DNA of 64,000 bases from Alexandriicola marinus. Its GTDB lineage: Bacteria; Pseudomonadota; Alphaproteobacteria; Rhodobacterales; Rhodobacteraceae. Position numbers and translations under genes: made by a program. Where the stretch lies: positions 1-64,000 of the forward strand of contig NZ_RBVZ01000008.1 of the NCBI RefSeq assembly GCF_004000435.1. Direction: 5' to 3'. Below, in pieces: positions 8,707-15,849 of the stretch (positions are counted from its first letter, which is position 1; each line of letters opens with the position of its first letter). The notes beneath the pieces are model-generated. The model ran no database searches. It had not been told where the DNA came from and saw only the letters and a list, made by a program, of their open reading frames with translations.

Positions 8707-9794
8707 CCCTCTGGCCCGATCCGCAGATGGTAGCCCTTGATCACATGCTGGCAGTCTTCGACCTTCCAGCAGGTGGCAAGCACCCGATCGGCGTCGAGCC
8801 GCAAGAGCGCGGGTTGCCCGAACCGCAGGCTGGCGAATTGATTGACGATGCCGTCAGTCGCACTGCCCTGATCCTGCGCGCCGAAGATCGCGGCTTCCGC
8901 CTCGACGGCGATCCCGTCGCCGGTCAGGCGCAACACCCGCACGGTCAGGCTGACGGGCGCGTCGCGGTGGCAATGGATGCTCAGCAGCCGGTCATGATCC
9001 AGCGCCATGATGTTGGAGGCCTGCCCCATGATCCCGGTCGGCAGAACCTGATCAAAGCTCTCGCCGCCATCGTTCGAGATCGCGATATGATTGTCGAGAT
9101 TGACCTGCCCGGCCAGATCATAGGCCCAGAAGATCACTGCGACGCGGCCATCGCCCCTATGGCACAGGCGGCATTCCCACGGCGCGATCTGCCCGCCGTC
9201 GGAACGGTAGAAGACCGACAGCTTGCGCCATGACCCGCCGTTATCATCGCTGGCGATGATCCAGCCCTCATGCCCCGAGGGCCGCAGGTGAAACGGGGCC
9301 GCGGCTGCCAGAATGCGCCCCGATGGCAGGACGATCGCGGGGCCCGACAACTCCAGCGGCGCGCCTTCGACCGAGAAATCGGCCGGCATCGACCAGCTTT
9401 GCCCCCGATCCGCCGAAACCGACAGCCTGTTGCGCAGGGGAAGCGTTTCCATGGTTCCGCCATCGACGATGGGGGTCTCCATGTCGGGCCTGAGGAAGAC
9501 ATAGCCCGTGGCAAGCACCCGACCGTCGGGCAGCACCACCGGCTTGAAGCTTTCGGAGGCAAGTTCGGTGCCCTCGTGCAGCGCCTGTGGCGGCGACCAT
9601 GTCTGTCCGCCGTCAGTGCTGCGCGAGACAACGGCCCGCATATCGGCGGCATCGAAGGCCTGCCCGATGGAGAACATCGCCAGCAACTCGCCCCCGGGCA
9701 ATTGCACCACGCCCGGGAACACCGCCTGCCGGCTCAGAAGCAGGGGCGCCGGATTGGCATAGATCGTGACCTCGCCGTCAGGAATGATGCGCAT
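8703..9794 (-). CDS. Second sialidase-fold (BNR/Asp-box) protein
   Basis: 363 aa from ATG 9794, which has an ACAGGCAG ribosome site; an upstream ATG at 9821 would lengthen the overlap with the M81 gene. Four Asp-boxes are visible (STDGGQTW, SADRGQSW, SDDNGGSW, SNDGGESF) spaced as in a six-bladed sialidase propeller. An N-terminal FPGVVQLPGGELLAMFS strand and LPDGRVLATG and LPSGRILAA repeats support this. There is no signal peptide, so it is predicted cytosolic. It belongs to the operon NanE, ROK kinase, M81, this gene and the MFS transporter. It is clearly different in sequence from the first sialidase-like protein, so the two are probably not recent duplicates. Confidence 0.8.
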   Translation of the reverse strand: MRIIPDGEVTIYANPAPLLLSRQAVFPGVVQLPGGELLAMFSIGQAFDAADMRAVVSRSTDGGQTWSPPQALHEGTELASESFKPVVLPDGRVLATGYVFLRPDMETPIVDGGTMETLPLRNRLSVSADRGQSWSMPADFSVEGAPLELSGPAIVLPSGRILAAAAPFHLRPSGHEGWIIASDDNGGSWRKLSVFYRSDGGQIAPWECRLCHRGDGRVAVIFWAYDLAGQVNLDNHIAISNDGGESFDQVLPTGIMGQASNIMALDHDRLLSIHCHRDAPVSLTVRVLRLTGDGIAVEAEAAIFGAQDQGSATDGIVNQFASLRFGQPALLRLDADRVLATCWKVEDCQHVIKGYHLRIGPEG

Positions 9795-11313
9795 CTGCCT
9801 GTTCCGCCCGTGTTCCATCAAGCGCGATCTGTTTGCCGCGCAGTTTCCTGTAAGGCAGCCGGGTCAGGTTGCTGGTGCACAGGCCCGCACTGTCGACGTT
9901 GAACGAGGCGCGCGCGATGGGATCATAGGCCGCCTTGTGCGACACCGCCGCCTTGACGATCACCAGATCGGCCTCTTCTGGCCGGATGCCCTGCGAATGC
10001 AGGTGACCAAGGTCCATCGGCGCGGTCTTGTGGGTGGTCAGCAGGATCTCGGCCTGCTGCGTGACGATCACCGCCGAGGGCCCCATGTCGATCCGGGTGC
10101 CGCGCATGGAGGCAAGGTGGGATTTCGGGTTCTCAAGATCGAAGACACCGTCGGACAGGTGCCGCACGCGGCCCGTGACCTGAACCGGCGCTCCGTGATG
10201 ATTATCGGTCTTGCCGCCGATGCTCAGCGTCACTTCGGCACCGAGGCCCGCATCCTTGCAGGCGTTCACCGCCTCGGGGTCGTTGATCGCGGCGACGATC
10301 CCGGTTCTGCCGGTCTGCAGCAGGGGCCCGAGGATATCGGTCGCGTCGCCGGGCGAGCCACCCCCGATATTGTCTGCGGCCTCGACCAGCAGGACCGGCC
10401 CCTTCCCGGGCGGGAGCGCGTCGATCCGGGCCAGAACATCGTCGAGCCTTGCTTCCGACGGATAGCCATCGGCCAGATGCGCTTCAAGCAGAGTCGCGAG
10501 TTCCTCGAGATAGGCGCGCGCGCGCGACGGATCGCCCGTGGTCGCGGCGTTCAGGCTGAACCCGCAATCGGGGATATCGGCATAGGAATAGCCCGCCATG
10601 ACGTTGATGCCGATGACGTCAGGATCCTCGGCCTCGATCGCGCGGGCCCGGTCAAGAACCGCCCGCATCGGGTTTGCCGCCGACCCGACGCCGGTCGGTG
10701 GCAGAACGTAAGGTGTCGGCAAATGCAGCTGATGCACCGCGCGTGGTGTCACCAGAAGATCATCCAACAGCCGCGCCGCGCGGACCGCTGTCTCGCGCGC
10801 GTCGCTGTGCGGGTTCTCGCGATAGGCGACGAGCAGCGTGGAATTGTCGATCATCGCCTGCGAGACATTGGCATGCAGATCGAGAACCCCCACGACCGGT
10901 ATCTCTCGCCCGGCGGCGCGCAGCGTCCGGGCGATCCGCTCCAGCAGATGGCCTTCGACATCGTCGCAGCCCTCGCTGACCATGGCCCCGTGCAGGATCA
11001 GAAAAATGGCATCGAGCTGCCCCAGATTGGCCTCGAGATCGGCAAGGAACCGCGCCTCGAACCGGTCGACCGCCTCGGCCGTCACCATGCCGCCCGGCAT
11101 GGCCGACATCTGGACCGAAGGCACGACCTGCCAGCCCCGATCATCGGCCACCTCGAGCGCCCCATCCATCGGAGAGCCGTTGCCGCGGGCCTGCGCCAAC
11201 ATCTCGGCCCCTTCGGCAAAGACACCCGCCCGGAAATCCGCAAGCGTCGTTGTTTGCGCTAGAAAGGTATGGGTTTCGTGGAACAGGCCCGCCATCAAGA
11301 CAGTCGACGTCAT
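9778..11313 (-). CDS. M81-family metallopeptidase (MlrC/microcystinase-type)
   Basis: 511 aa, the usual size for M81/DUF1485 proteins. The signature motifs are present in order: HETHTF near residue 12, LHGAM, DLHANVS, YRENPH and the C-terminal-domain motif DNIGGGSPGDATD. These supply the zinc ligands. MlrC cleaves small linear peptides after microcystin ring opening, but most family members sit in unrelated catabolic operons and their substrates are unknown; many probably hydrolyse small amides. Here it lies between the ROK kinase and the second sialidase-like gene, overlapping the latter by 17 bp. It could therefore remove an N-acyl or amide group from the cluster's substrate (inference). 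Confidence 0.88.
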   Translation of the reverse strand: MTSTVLMAGLFHETHTFLAQTTTLADFRAGVFAEGAEMLAQARGNGSPMDGALEVADDRGWQVVPSVQMSAMPGGMVTAEAVDRFEARFLADLEANLGQLDAIFLILHGAMVSEGCDDVEGHLLERIARTLRAAGREIPVVGVLDLHANVSQAMIDNSTLLVAYRENPHSDARETAVRAARLLDDLLVTPRAVHQLHLPTPYVLPPTGVGSAANPMRAVLDRARAIEAEDPDVIGINVMAGYSYADIPDCGFSLNAATTGDPSRARAYLEELATLLEAHLADGYPSEARLDDVLARIDALPPGKGPVLLVEAADNIGGGSPGDATDILGPLLQTGRTGIVAAINDPEAVNACKDAGLGAEVTLSIGGKTDNHHGAPVQVTGRVRHLSDGVFDLENPKSHLASMRGTRIDMGPSAVIVTQQAEILLTTHKTAPMDLGHLHSQGIRPEEADLVIVKAAVSHKAAYDPIARASFNVDSAGLCTSNLTRLPYRKLRGKQIALDGTRAEQADAHHS

Positions 11314-11372
11314 GTCAGCTCCCGATTGAATGCGGGTCGGTCAGGTCACAACCCGTCGCAACTTATTACATT

Positions 11373-11388
11373 ATCATGCCAACATGAT
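11373..11388. promoter_or_regulatory. Inverted repeat ATCATG-CCAA-CATGAT between ROK kinase and M81 genes
   Basis: A perfect 6-bp inverted repeat with a 4-bp spacer, in an AT-rich patch inside the 81-bp gap upstream of the M81 gene. The flank ATTATCATG resembles ATTACCATG, a half-site read from the right side of the 4159-4188 palindrome. It may be a second operator, giving the M81-sialidase-MFS genes their own promoter. Short element, so moderate to low certainty. Confidence 0.35.
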
Positions 11389-11394
11389 CTTTGG

Positions 11395-12243
11395 TCAATG
11401 CTCCGCCCGCGCCTGCGCGGCGGCAAGCGCCGCGATCCCGATGACCCCGGCATCGCCACCAAGTGCCGCGGGTTCGATCACCGGGCGCCGGATCGGATCA
11501 AGCGGTGCGAGGATCGCGCGCAGCCGCGACAGGTATCCGGGCGCCAGCCCGATCCCGCCGCCGATCACGATGACTTCGGGCGCAAGAAGGAATTGCAGGT
11601 TCCGGCACAGCCGCGCAACGCGCTGAGCCGACGTCTCGATCGCCTCGGCACAAGCCGGATCATCAGCCCCGGCAAAGACGGCGCGCGCATCGGAGCGATC
11701 GGCCTTCCGGGCGATCCAGCGGCCCGAAGCCATGTCTTCGAACGGGGCATCGTCCCCGTCGGGCAGGGCGATCATCTGTCCCGCATGGCCCGCGAGCCCG
11801 AACCGCCCCTCGACCAGCTGGCCGTTCAGGACAATGCCCGCTCCGATCCCGGTCGAGACGGTCAGAAAGACCATATCGCGCCCCTGCCCCGCACCGTGAA
11901 GATATTCCCCCCAAGCCGCGGCCTGCGCGTCATTGCGGATGACCGCCGGCCCGCCAAGGGCGGCCTCGGCCTCGCGGGCAAGGGGAAACCCCTCCACCGG
12001 CAAGGGCAGCGTCTCGGAATTGAGAGGCCGCCACAGCCCCTGGGCGACCAGCCCCGTCACCGTGAGGCCGATCCCGTCATGCCGCCTGCGCCAGTCATGC
12101 GCCAGATTGGCCATGCCCGCGACCCATGCCGCAGGACCGGTGTTCCGATCCGTGGCAACCTCGCGCCGCGCGACGATATCGGCCCCGTCCACGAGGGCGG
12201 CAAGCGTCTTTGTCCCGCCCAGATCAATGGCGAGGACAGGCAT
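11395..12243 (-). CDS. nanK: ROK-family sugar kinase (probable N-acetylmannosamine kinase)
   Basis: 282 aa. The ATP phosphate-binding motif DLGGTKT lies at residues 7-13, the catalytic region is VIRNDAQAAAWGE, and VSTGIGAGIVLNG and EVIVIGGG are standard ROK motifs. Its ATG overlaps the nanE stop (ATGA), the strongest hint that it phosphorylates ManNAc. The usual ROK zinc site (HxGH followed by CxCGxxGC) is not intact: HAGQ is followed by a cysteine-free loop to DMASG. Zinc-free ROK kinases are known. Glucokinase-like activity on another hexose remains possible. Confidence 0.75.
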   Translation of the reverse strand: MPVLAIDLGGTKTLAALVDGADIVARREVATDRNTGPAAWVAGMANLAHDWRRRHDGIGLTVTGLVAQGLWRPLNSETLPLPVEGFPLAREAEAALGGPAVIRNDAQAAAWGEYLHGAGQGRDMVFLTVSTGIGAGIVLNGQLVEGRFGLAGHAGQMIALPDGDDAPFEDMASGRWIARKADRSDARAVFAGADDPACAEAIETSAQRVARLCRNLQFLLAPEVIVIGGGIGLAPGYLSRLRAILAPLDPIRRPVIEPAALGGDAGVIGIAALAAAQARAEH

Positions 12244-12950
12244 CAGCCCCGGGCCTTGCGCATCGCCCCGGCGAACCAGCCGGTCACATGTTCGGGCCGG
12301 GTGATAGCCGAACCGACGACGACCGCATCCGCGCCGGCCCGCAAGGCGTCCGCCGCCTGTTCGGGCCTGTGATAGCGCCCCTCCGCGATGACGAACCCGC
12401 CAAGGCCGGCCATGCCGCGCACGAGATCGAGATCGGGGGCATCGGGGATCGGTCCTCCGGTATATCCTGACATGGTGCTGCCGGTGACCTGCGCGCCCGC
12501 ATCGCGGGCCGCGACCGCATCCTCCAGCGTTGCGCAATCGGCCATGGCGATCCGGCCCGCCGAGAGGATCGCGGCGATCAGATCGGCCACAGGCACGGGC
12601 CGGGTCAGGTCGGTGGCGTCGACAGCCACGATATCGGCCCCTTCGGCGATCAGCCCGTCGACATCTTCAAGCGTGGGGGTGATGCGCGGGGCATAGCCCT
12701 CCATGTCGCGCTTGATCAGTCCGATGATCGGGGCCTCGGTCACGGCCCGTACTGCGCGCAGGTTCGCCAGCCCCTCGATCCGCAGGCCCGCGGCGCCGCC
12801 GTCAAGTGCGGCCAATGCCAGAGCCGCCACGATATCTGGCCGGTCCAGCGGGCCATCCACGACCGGCTGGCAGGACACGATCAAACCGCTCCGGATCTGC
12901 CCGAGCGGGCCACCGGCTATGCTGTGATCCGGGCCGGGGTTTCCATGCAT
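12243..12950 (-). CDS. nanE: N-acylmannosamine-6-phosphate 2-epimerase NanE
   Basis: 235 aa TIM barrel matching NanE. It shows LIVSCQPVVDGPLDRPDIVAA near the N-terminus, GLRIEG, PIIGLIKRDM, ITPTLEDVDGLIAEGADIVAVDAT, SGYTGG and the C-terminal phosphate-binding AGADAVVVGSAITRP. The lysine in IGLIKR is a conserved catalytic residue in the family. It converts ManNAc-6-P to GlcNAc-6-P in the cytosol, feeding NagA. It is first in the leftward operon and overlaps the kinase gene by 3 bp. The start at 12950 sits beside a GTCAATTGAC palindrome (12951-12960). Confidence 0.9.
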   Translation of the reverse strand: MHGNPGPDHSIAGGPLGQIRSGLIVSCQPVVDGPLDRPDIVAALALAALDGGAAGLRIEGLANLRAVRAVTEAPIIGLIKRDMEGYAPRITPTLEDVDGLIAEGADIVAVDATDLTRPVPVADLIAAILSAGRIAMADCATLEDAVAARDAGAQVTGSTMSGYTGGPIPDAPDLDLVRGMAGLGGFVIAEGRYHRPEQAADALRAGADAVVVGSAITRPEHVTGWFAGAMRKARG

Positions 12951-13113
12951 GTCAATTGACCTTCATCTGGCACGTCGCGCGAGGCGACACCTGCCGTTCC
13001 CACGGCAATGGTCATGTAACCACCGCAACGGCCGCGATGAAAGGCCGATATGGCGATCCACGAGATCGCGCCCGCAAGTCGGGGATGCACGGCGATGCTG
13101 GGGAAGGGTCCGG

Positions 13114-13190
13114 TGGTACCGCCTGCCCGGTTCGAACGGGCGACCTCTTGATCCACAATCAAGCGCTCTAACCAACTGAGCTAAGGCGGC
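13114..13190 (-). tRNA. tRNA-His (anticodon GTG)
   Basis: Read on the minus strand, the cloverleaf is complete. The acceptor GCCGCCT pairs with AGGCGGT (first pair G-U), the D-arm is GCTC-AGTTGGTTA-GAGC, the anticodon stem is CTTGA/TCAAG with loop TTGTGGA, and the T-arm is GCCCG-TTCGAAC-CGGGC. CCA is encoded at 13114-13116. The discriminator is A, and the base 5' of G1 is T, so the G-1 typical of tRNA-His is not encoded. That is a known alphaproteobacterial trait. Confidence 0.95.
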
Positions 13191-13362
13191 ACTGGCGCCG
13201 AACTAAACGCGACCGCGTTCGAATGCAAGCCCCCGAAAGGGGCGACATGCACGGCTTTGGCGTGCCCCGCTTGCCAAGTCGTGCCGCCCTGCGTTATGCG
13301 ATGCGCTCTGCCCCGGTCGGCCTGATGGCGCCCCCGGCGGTCAGCATATTGGAGAGATCGGC

Positions 13363-13560
13363 ATGGGCATCAATTCGGAAAGCGACATCGAGGCGAACCT
13401 TCAGATCGGCCCGACAGAGCTTGGCATGGTTCGCATTTTCGTCGAAGGCGGCGGGGTCGAACTGCCGATGGATTTCGAGCCGGACGAGGCGGACGAGATC
13501 GCCGAGGAAATCCGCGCCGCGGCGCGGACCGCACGGGCCGCTACCAAGAAGAAAGGCTGA
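13363..13560 (+). CDS. DUF6324-family small acidic protein
   Basis: 65 aa, single domain, ATG at 13363. It is acidic in the middle (MDFEPDEADEIAEEI) with a lysine-rich end (TKKKG). The sequence pattern ESDIEANLQIGPTELGMVRIF is one seen in small proteins of Rhodobacterales that carry the DUF6324 label; no function is known. No signal peptide or membrane segment is present. Its last 20 bases overlap the convergent MmcB gene. It lies just downstream of tRNA-His but on the opposite strand, so it is probably transcribed alone. Confidence 0.75.
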   Translation: MGINSESDIEANLQIGPTELGMVRIFVEGGGVELPMDFEPDEADEIAEEIRAAARTARAATKKKG

Positions 13561-14002
13561 CGCCCGGATCGCGCGCGCTGTGCCACCGCAAGGCGGCGTG
13601 GCGTGCGAATTTCCGGATCATGACCTTGCGCCGCGCGGCCGGCAGCTTTGTCTCGGGCGGCATTCTCAGGATTTCGGCATCATAGCCATCGGCGATCAGC
13701 AAGCCCGTCTCTTCGGGCAGCAGATCGGTTGGAAAATCTTCATCCACCGCCCAGAAAAACCGGTCGCACCATTCCAGGTATCCCTGCCACTTGCTGTCGG
13801 ACTGGAAATCGGCGCGACTGGACTTGCACTCGACGACCCAGATCTCGTCCTTCGGCCCCAGCGCCATGACATCGACACGCAGACCGCGCGTGGGCGTGAG
13901 TTCCTCGACGGTGACGAAATCATGGCTCAGCAGATGGCGACAGACACCGCGGGCCAGAATCTGGCCCGGCTGCAACGTCGGGGGAAGGATGGTATCGGGC
14001 AT
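13541..14002 (-). CDS. mmcB: MmcB-family DNA repair protein
   Basis: 153 aa, typical length for MmcB (DUF1052). It has a restriction-endonuclease-like core with the PD-(D/E)xK pattern: GLRVDVMALG followed by IWVVECKSSRADF (ECK active site). W..YLEWCDRFFWAVDEDFP and LLPEETGLLIADGYDAEIL follow. In Caulobacter MmcB is an SOS-independent DNA-damage gene needed for mitomycin C resistance. The protein is cytosolic. The 3' end overlaps the DUF6324 gene; the 5' side faces a 161-bp intergenic space that would carry its promoter. Confidence 0.85.
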   Translation of the reverse strand: MPDTILPPTLQPGQILARGVCRHLLSHDFVTVEELTPTRGLRVDVMALGPKDEIWVVECKSSRADFQSDSKWQGYLEWCDRFFWAVDEDFPTDLLPEETGLLIADGYDAEILRMPPETKLPAARRKVMIRKFARHAALRWHSARDPGVSLSSW

Positions 14003-14163
14003 GTCACGAGCATGAACAATTCATGAACATCCGTCAACTCCGGCCGAGAATGCGGCGCCGACGCGCCGACGATCATGGAAAATCACATTCGCGACAAATT
14101 CTGAACACGACCTTGCGGCAGTGTCGGACACACCACGCAATTCGTGCCGTAAGGAGCACCGCA

Positions 14164-14319
14164 ATGTCGTCGCTTATCCAGCTTGCCAGCAACGTCACCT
14201 TCTTTGAAGTCGGCATGGGTCTGATTGTCTTCGGCGTGGCCGAACGGCTCTTGTATTCGCTGCCCTCCGATATCGTCGGGCCGGGCGGCTGGCTGCTTGA
14301 TACCGGCAGTACCGACTAG
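14164..14319 (+). CDS. 51-aa hypothetical protein
   Basis: A small gene supported by a strong ribosome site (AAGGAG, 7 bases before ATG 14164). The peptide has one mildly hydrophobic stretch (VTFFEVGMGLIVFGVAERLLY, quoted in part as FFEVGMGLIVFGV) that could be a single membrane or amphipathic helix, then a polar tail ending in TGSTD. No family was recognised. It is convergent with the 76-aa membrane protein gene, with a candidate structured RNA between the two. Confidence 0.6.
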   Translation: MSSLIQLASNVTFFEVGMGLIVFGVAERLLYSLPSDIVGPGGWLLDTGSTD

Positions 14320-14418
14320 GCGCGACAAACCGTTTCTCCCCTTGCACGACCCGCATGCCGGCCCTACGTCTGAGAGCGGCGGGCTTCTGCGCTTCTCGTG
14401 ATACGTGCGTGCAATTCC

Positions 14419-14542
14419 AGTGGCCTTAAGCAAATCCGAGGGAGCTGGCTCTGTCCTGGCCCTGGCCTGGTTACCTGGCGCCCACCTGTACTCACAGGTC
14501 CTCGGGAATATATCGCCCACGGATGCCGTGGTTCCCGCCACT
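14419..14542. ncRNA. Candidate structured RNA in the gap between convergent small genes
   Basis: The 246-bp gap contains nested complementary segments. An outer stem AGTGGC (14419-14424) pairs with GCCACT (14537-14542), and an inner stem CCGAGG (14436-14441) pairs with CCTCGG (14500-14505). Inside lies a hairpin ACCTGT/ACAGGT (14484-14499), and in the 3' bubble strand a hairpin CCACGG-atg... /CCGTGG (14517-14531). A closing stem, an internal bubble with a side hairpin and a long arm recall 6S RNA, but no diagnostic sequence was recognised. The coding strand cannot be decided. Confidence 0.35.
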
Positions 14543-14565
14543 TTCCGCGCTCCTGACGGGGCGGA

Positions 14566-14796
14566 TCACTCGTCTTTTTCGGCCATTCCCATGATGGCGA
14601 TGCCGAACTGAACACCCGCGAAGACGATCCCGTTGAGAACCCACAGAACAAGCAGGGCAAGCAGTCCCTTGTCGGAATTCGCGACCAGCGATCCGATTCG
14701 CGCGATGTCGTAGTAAACAAGCAGCCCGACGAAGATGGCCGCGACCGCAAAGCCCGTCAGACAGGACCGGATATAAAGCTTGATCAGTGCCGGCAT
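14566..14796 (-). CDS. 76-aa two-helix membrane protein
   Basis: 76 aa with a perfect ribosome site (GGAGG) before ATG 14796. It has two predicted transmembrane segments: about residues 14-29 (TGFAVAAIFVGLLVYY) and about 45-68 (GLLALLVLWVLNGIVFAGVQF, in part LLALLVLWVLNGIVF). A short positive N-terminus and an acidic tail (MAEKDE) follow the pattern of small inner-membrane proteins found next to nusB in this group. Function unknown. It is 58 bp downstream of nusB on the same strand and may be the last gene of that operon. Confidence 0.8.
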   Translation of the reverse strand: MPALIKLYIRSCLTGFAVAAIFVGLLVYYDIARIGSLVANSDKGLLALLVLWVLNGIVFAGVQFGIAIMGMAEKDE

Positions 14797-14854
14797 GGCT
14801 GCCTCCTTTGCCCGCTCCGGGGCAAACATGGCCGTGCTGTCGGAATCTGCCAGA

Positions 14855-15322
14855 TCAGAACGCCTCGGGGCACGCCTCGCGGGCCATGTGATCAAGCACG
14901 GCGTTGACGAATTTCGGCTCTTTCCCCTCGGGGAAGAACGCCTTTGCAATATCCACGAATTCGGTGATCACGACACGCGGCGGAGTGTCGCCCTCGATCA
15001 TTTCACCGCCCGCGGCACGGAACAGCGCCCGCAGGGTCGGATCGATCCGGGCGATCGGCCATTTCGCCACGAGCCCCCGATCCGTCATCTGGTCGATCCG
15101 GGCCTGGTGGTTGACGGCAGTTTCCATCAATTCGCGGAACAGGTCGACATCACCCTCGACCATCTCGTCGCCATCATAGACCGCGCCGAAACGATGATCC
15201 TCGAATTCCCGGATCACGCGTTCGACCGTCTGGCCCGAACTTTCCATCTGGAACAGCGCCTGCACGGCATAGAACCGCGCGGCGGAGCGCATCTTGCGCT
15301 TCTGATTGCCCGAAAGCGTCAT
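14855..15322 (-). CDS. nusB: Transcription antitermination protein NusB
   Basis: 155 aa all-helical NusB: RSAARFYAVQALFQME at the N-terminus and the terminal VNAVLDHMARE helix are family hallmarks. The central region carries RIDPTLRALFRAAGGEMI and VVITEFVDIAKAFF. NusB with NusE (S10) binds boxA RNA for rRNA antitermination. The ATG overlaps the ribH stop (ATGA), and ribH-nusB is the standard bacterial order. The start at 15322 rather than an upstream in-frame codon is set by that overlap and by homology to the normal N-terminus. Confidence 0.95.
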   Translation of the reverse strand: MTLSGNQKRKMRSAARFYAVQALFQMESSGQTVERVIREFEDHRFGAVYDGDEMVEGDVDLFRELMETAVNHQARIDQMTDRGLVAKWPIARIDPTLRALFRAAGGEMIEGDTPPRVVITEFVDIAKAFFPEGKEPKFVNAVLDHMAREACPEAF

Positions 15323-15849
15323 ACCGTATCGCCGCCCTTCGCCAGCAGAATGTCGCGGGTGAATCCCACGCCTTTTTCCTTGCGACCCCATTTGCGCGAC
15401 AGGGCGATCAGATGCAATGCCGCCTGCGCCGCGCCGCCGCCCTTGTTCTGGCCCTTGGGATCGGCGCGCACGGCGGCCTGTTCGTGGTTCTCGACGGTCA
15501 AGATGCCATTGCCGATGCACAGGCCCTGAAGGCCCAGAAGCTGCAGCGCGCGGCTGGAATCGTTGCAGACCGTGTCATAATGCGTCGTCTCGCCCCGGAT
15601 CACGCACCCCAGCGCGACATAGCCGTCGAAATTGCTCATCCGTTCGGCGATGCCGATTGCCGTCGGCACCTCGAGCGCGCCGGGCACTTCGACGATATCA
15701 TGGGTGGCACCCGCCTCTTCGGCGGCGGCAATGGCGCCTGCGATCAGATCGTCGGCGATGTCCTTGTAATAGGGCGCCACGACGATCAGCAGCTTGACCG
15801 GTTCATCGAACTCCGGCAGCGGCGGTGTGTAATGCGAGGCTCCGGCCAT
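15319..15849 (-). CDS. ribH: 6,7-dimethyl-8-ribityllumazine synthase
   Basis: 176 aa lumazine synthase. Motifs are VEVPGALEVPTAI (substrate loop), GYVALGCVIRGETTHYD (catalytic region with the conserved histidine), GILTVENHEQA, and NKGGGAAQAALHL near the C-terminus. It condenses 5-amino-6-ribitylaminouracil with 3,4-dihydroxy-2-butanone-4-phosphate. It is slightly longer than the minimal family length because of an N-terminal extension and a KGGDTV tail. The start shares a base with the ribBA stop at 15849 and the end overlaps nusB, so these three genes form one tight unit. Confidence 0.95.
   Translation of the reverse strand: MAGASHYTPPLPEFDEPVKLLIVVAPYYKDIADDLIAGAIAAAEEAGATHDIVEVPGALEVPTAIGIAERMSNFDGYVALGCVIRGETTHYDTVCNDSSRALQLLGLQGLCIGNGILTVENHEQAAVRADPKGQNKGGGAAQAALHLIALSRKWGRKEKGVGFTRDILLAKGGDTV

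Noticed and set aside
13223-14026. A 267-residue rightward frame across the DUF6324 and MmcB genes
   Set aside because: Both known small genes fit better; this frame has no domain and is antisense to MmcB.
14320-14565. tmRNA, RNase P RNA or SRP RNA in this gap
   Set aside because: None of the diagnostic sequences (tRNA-like ends, the GAGGAAAGTCC P4 region, GGAAGCAGCC loop) is present, so only an unnamed structured RNA is proposed.
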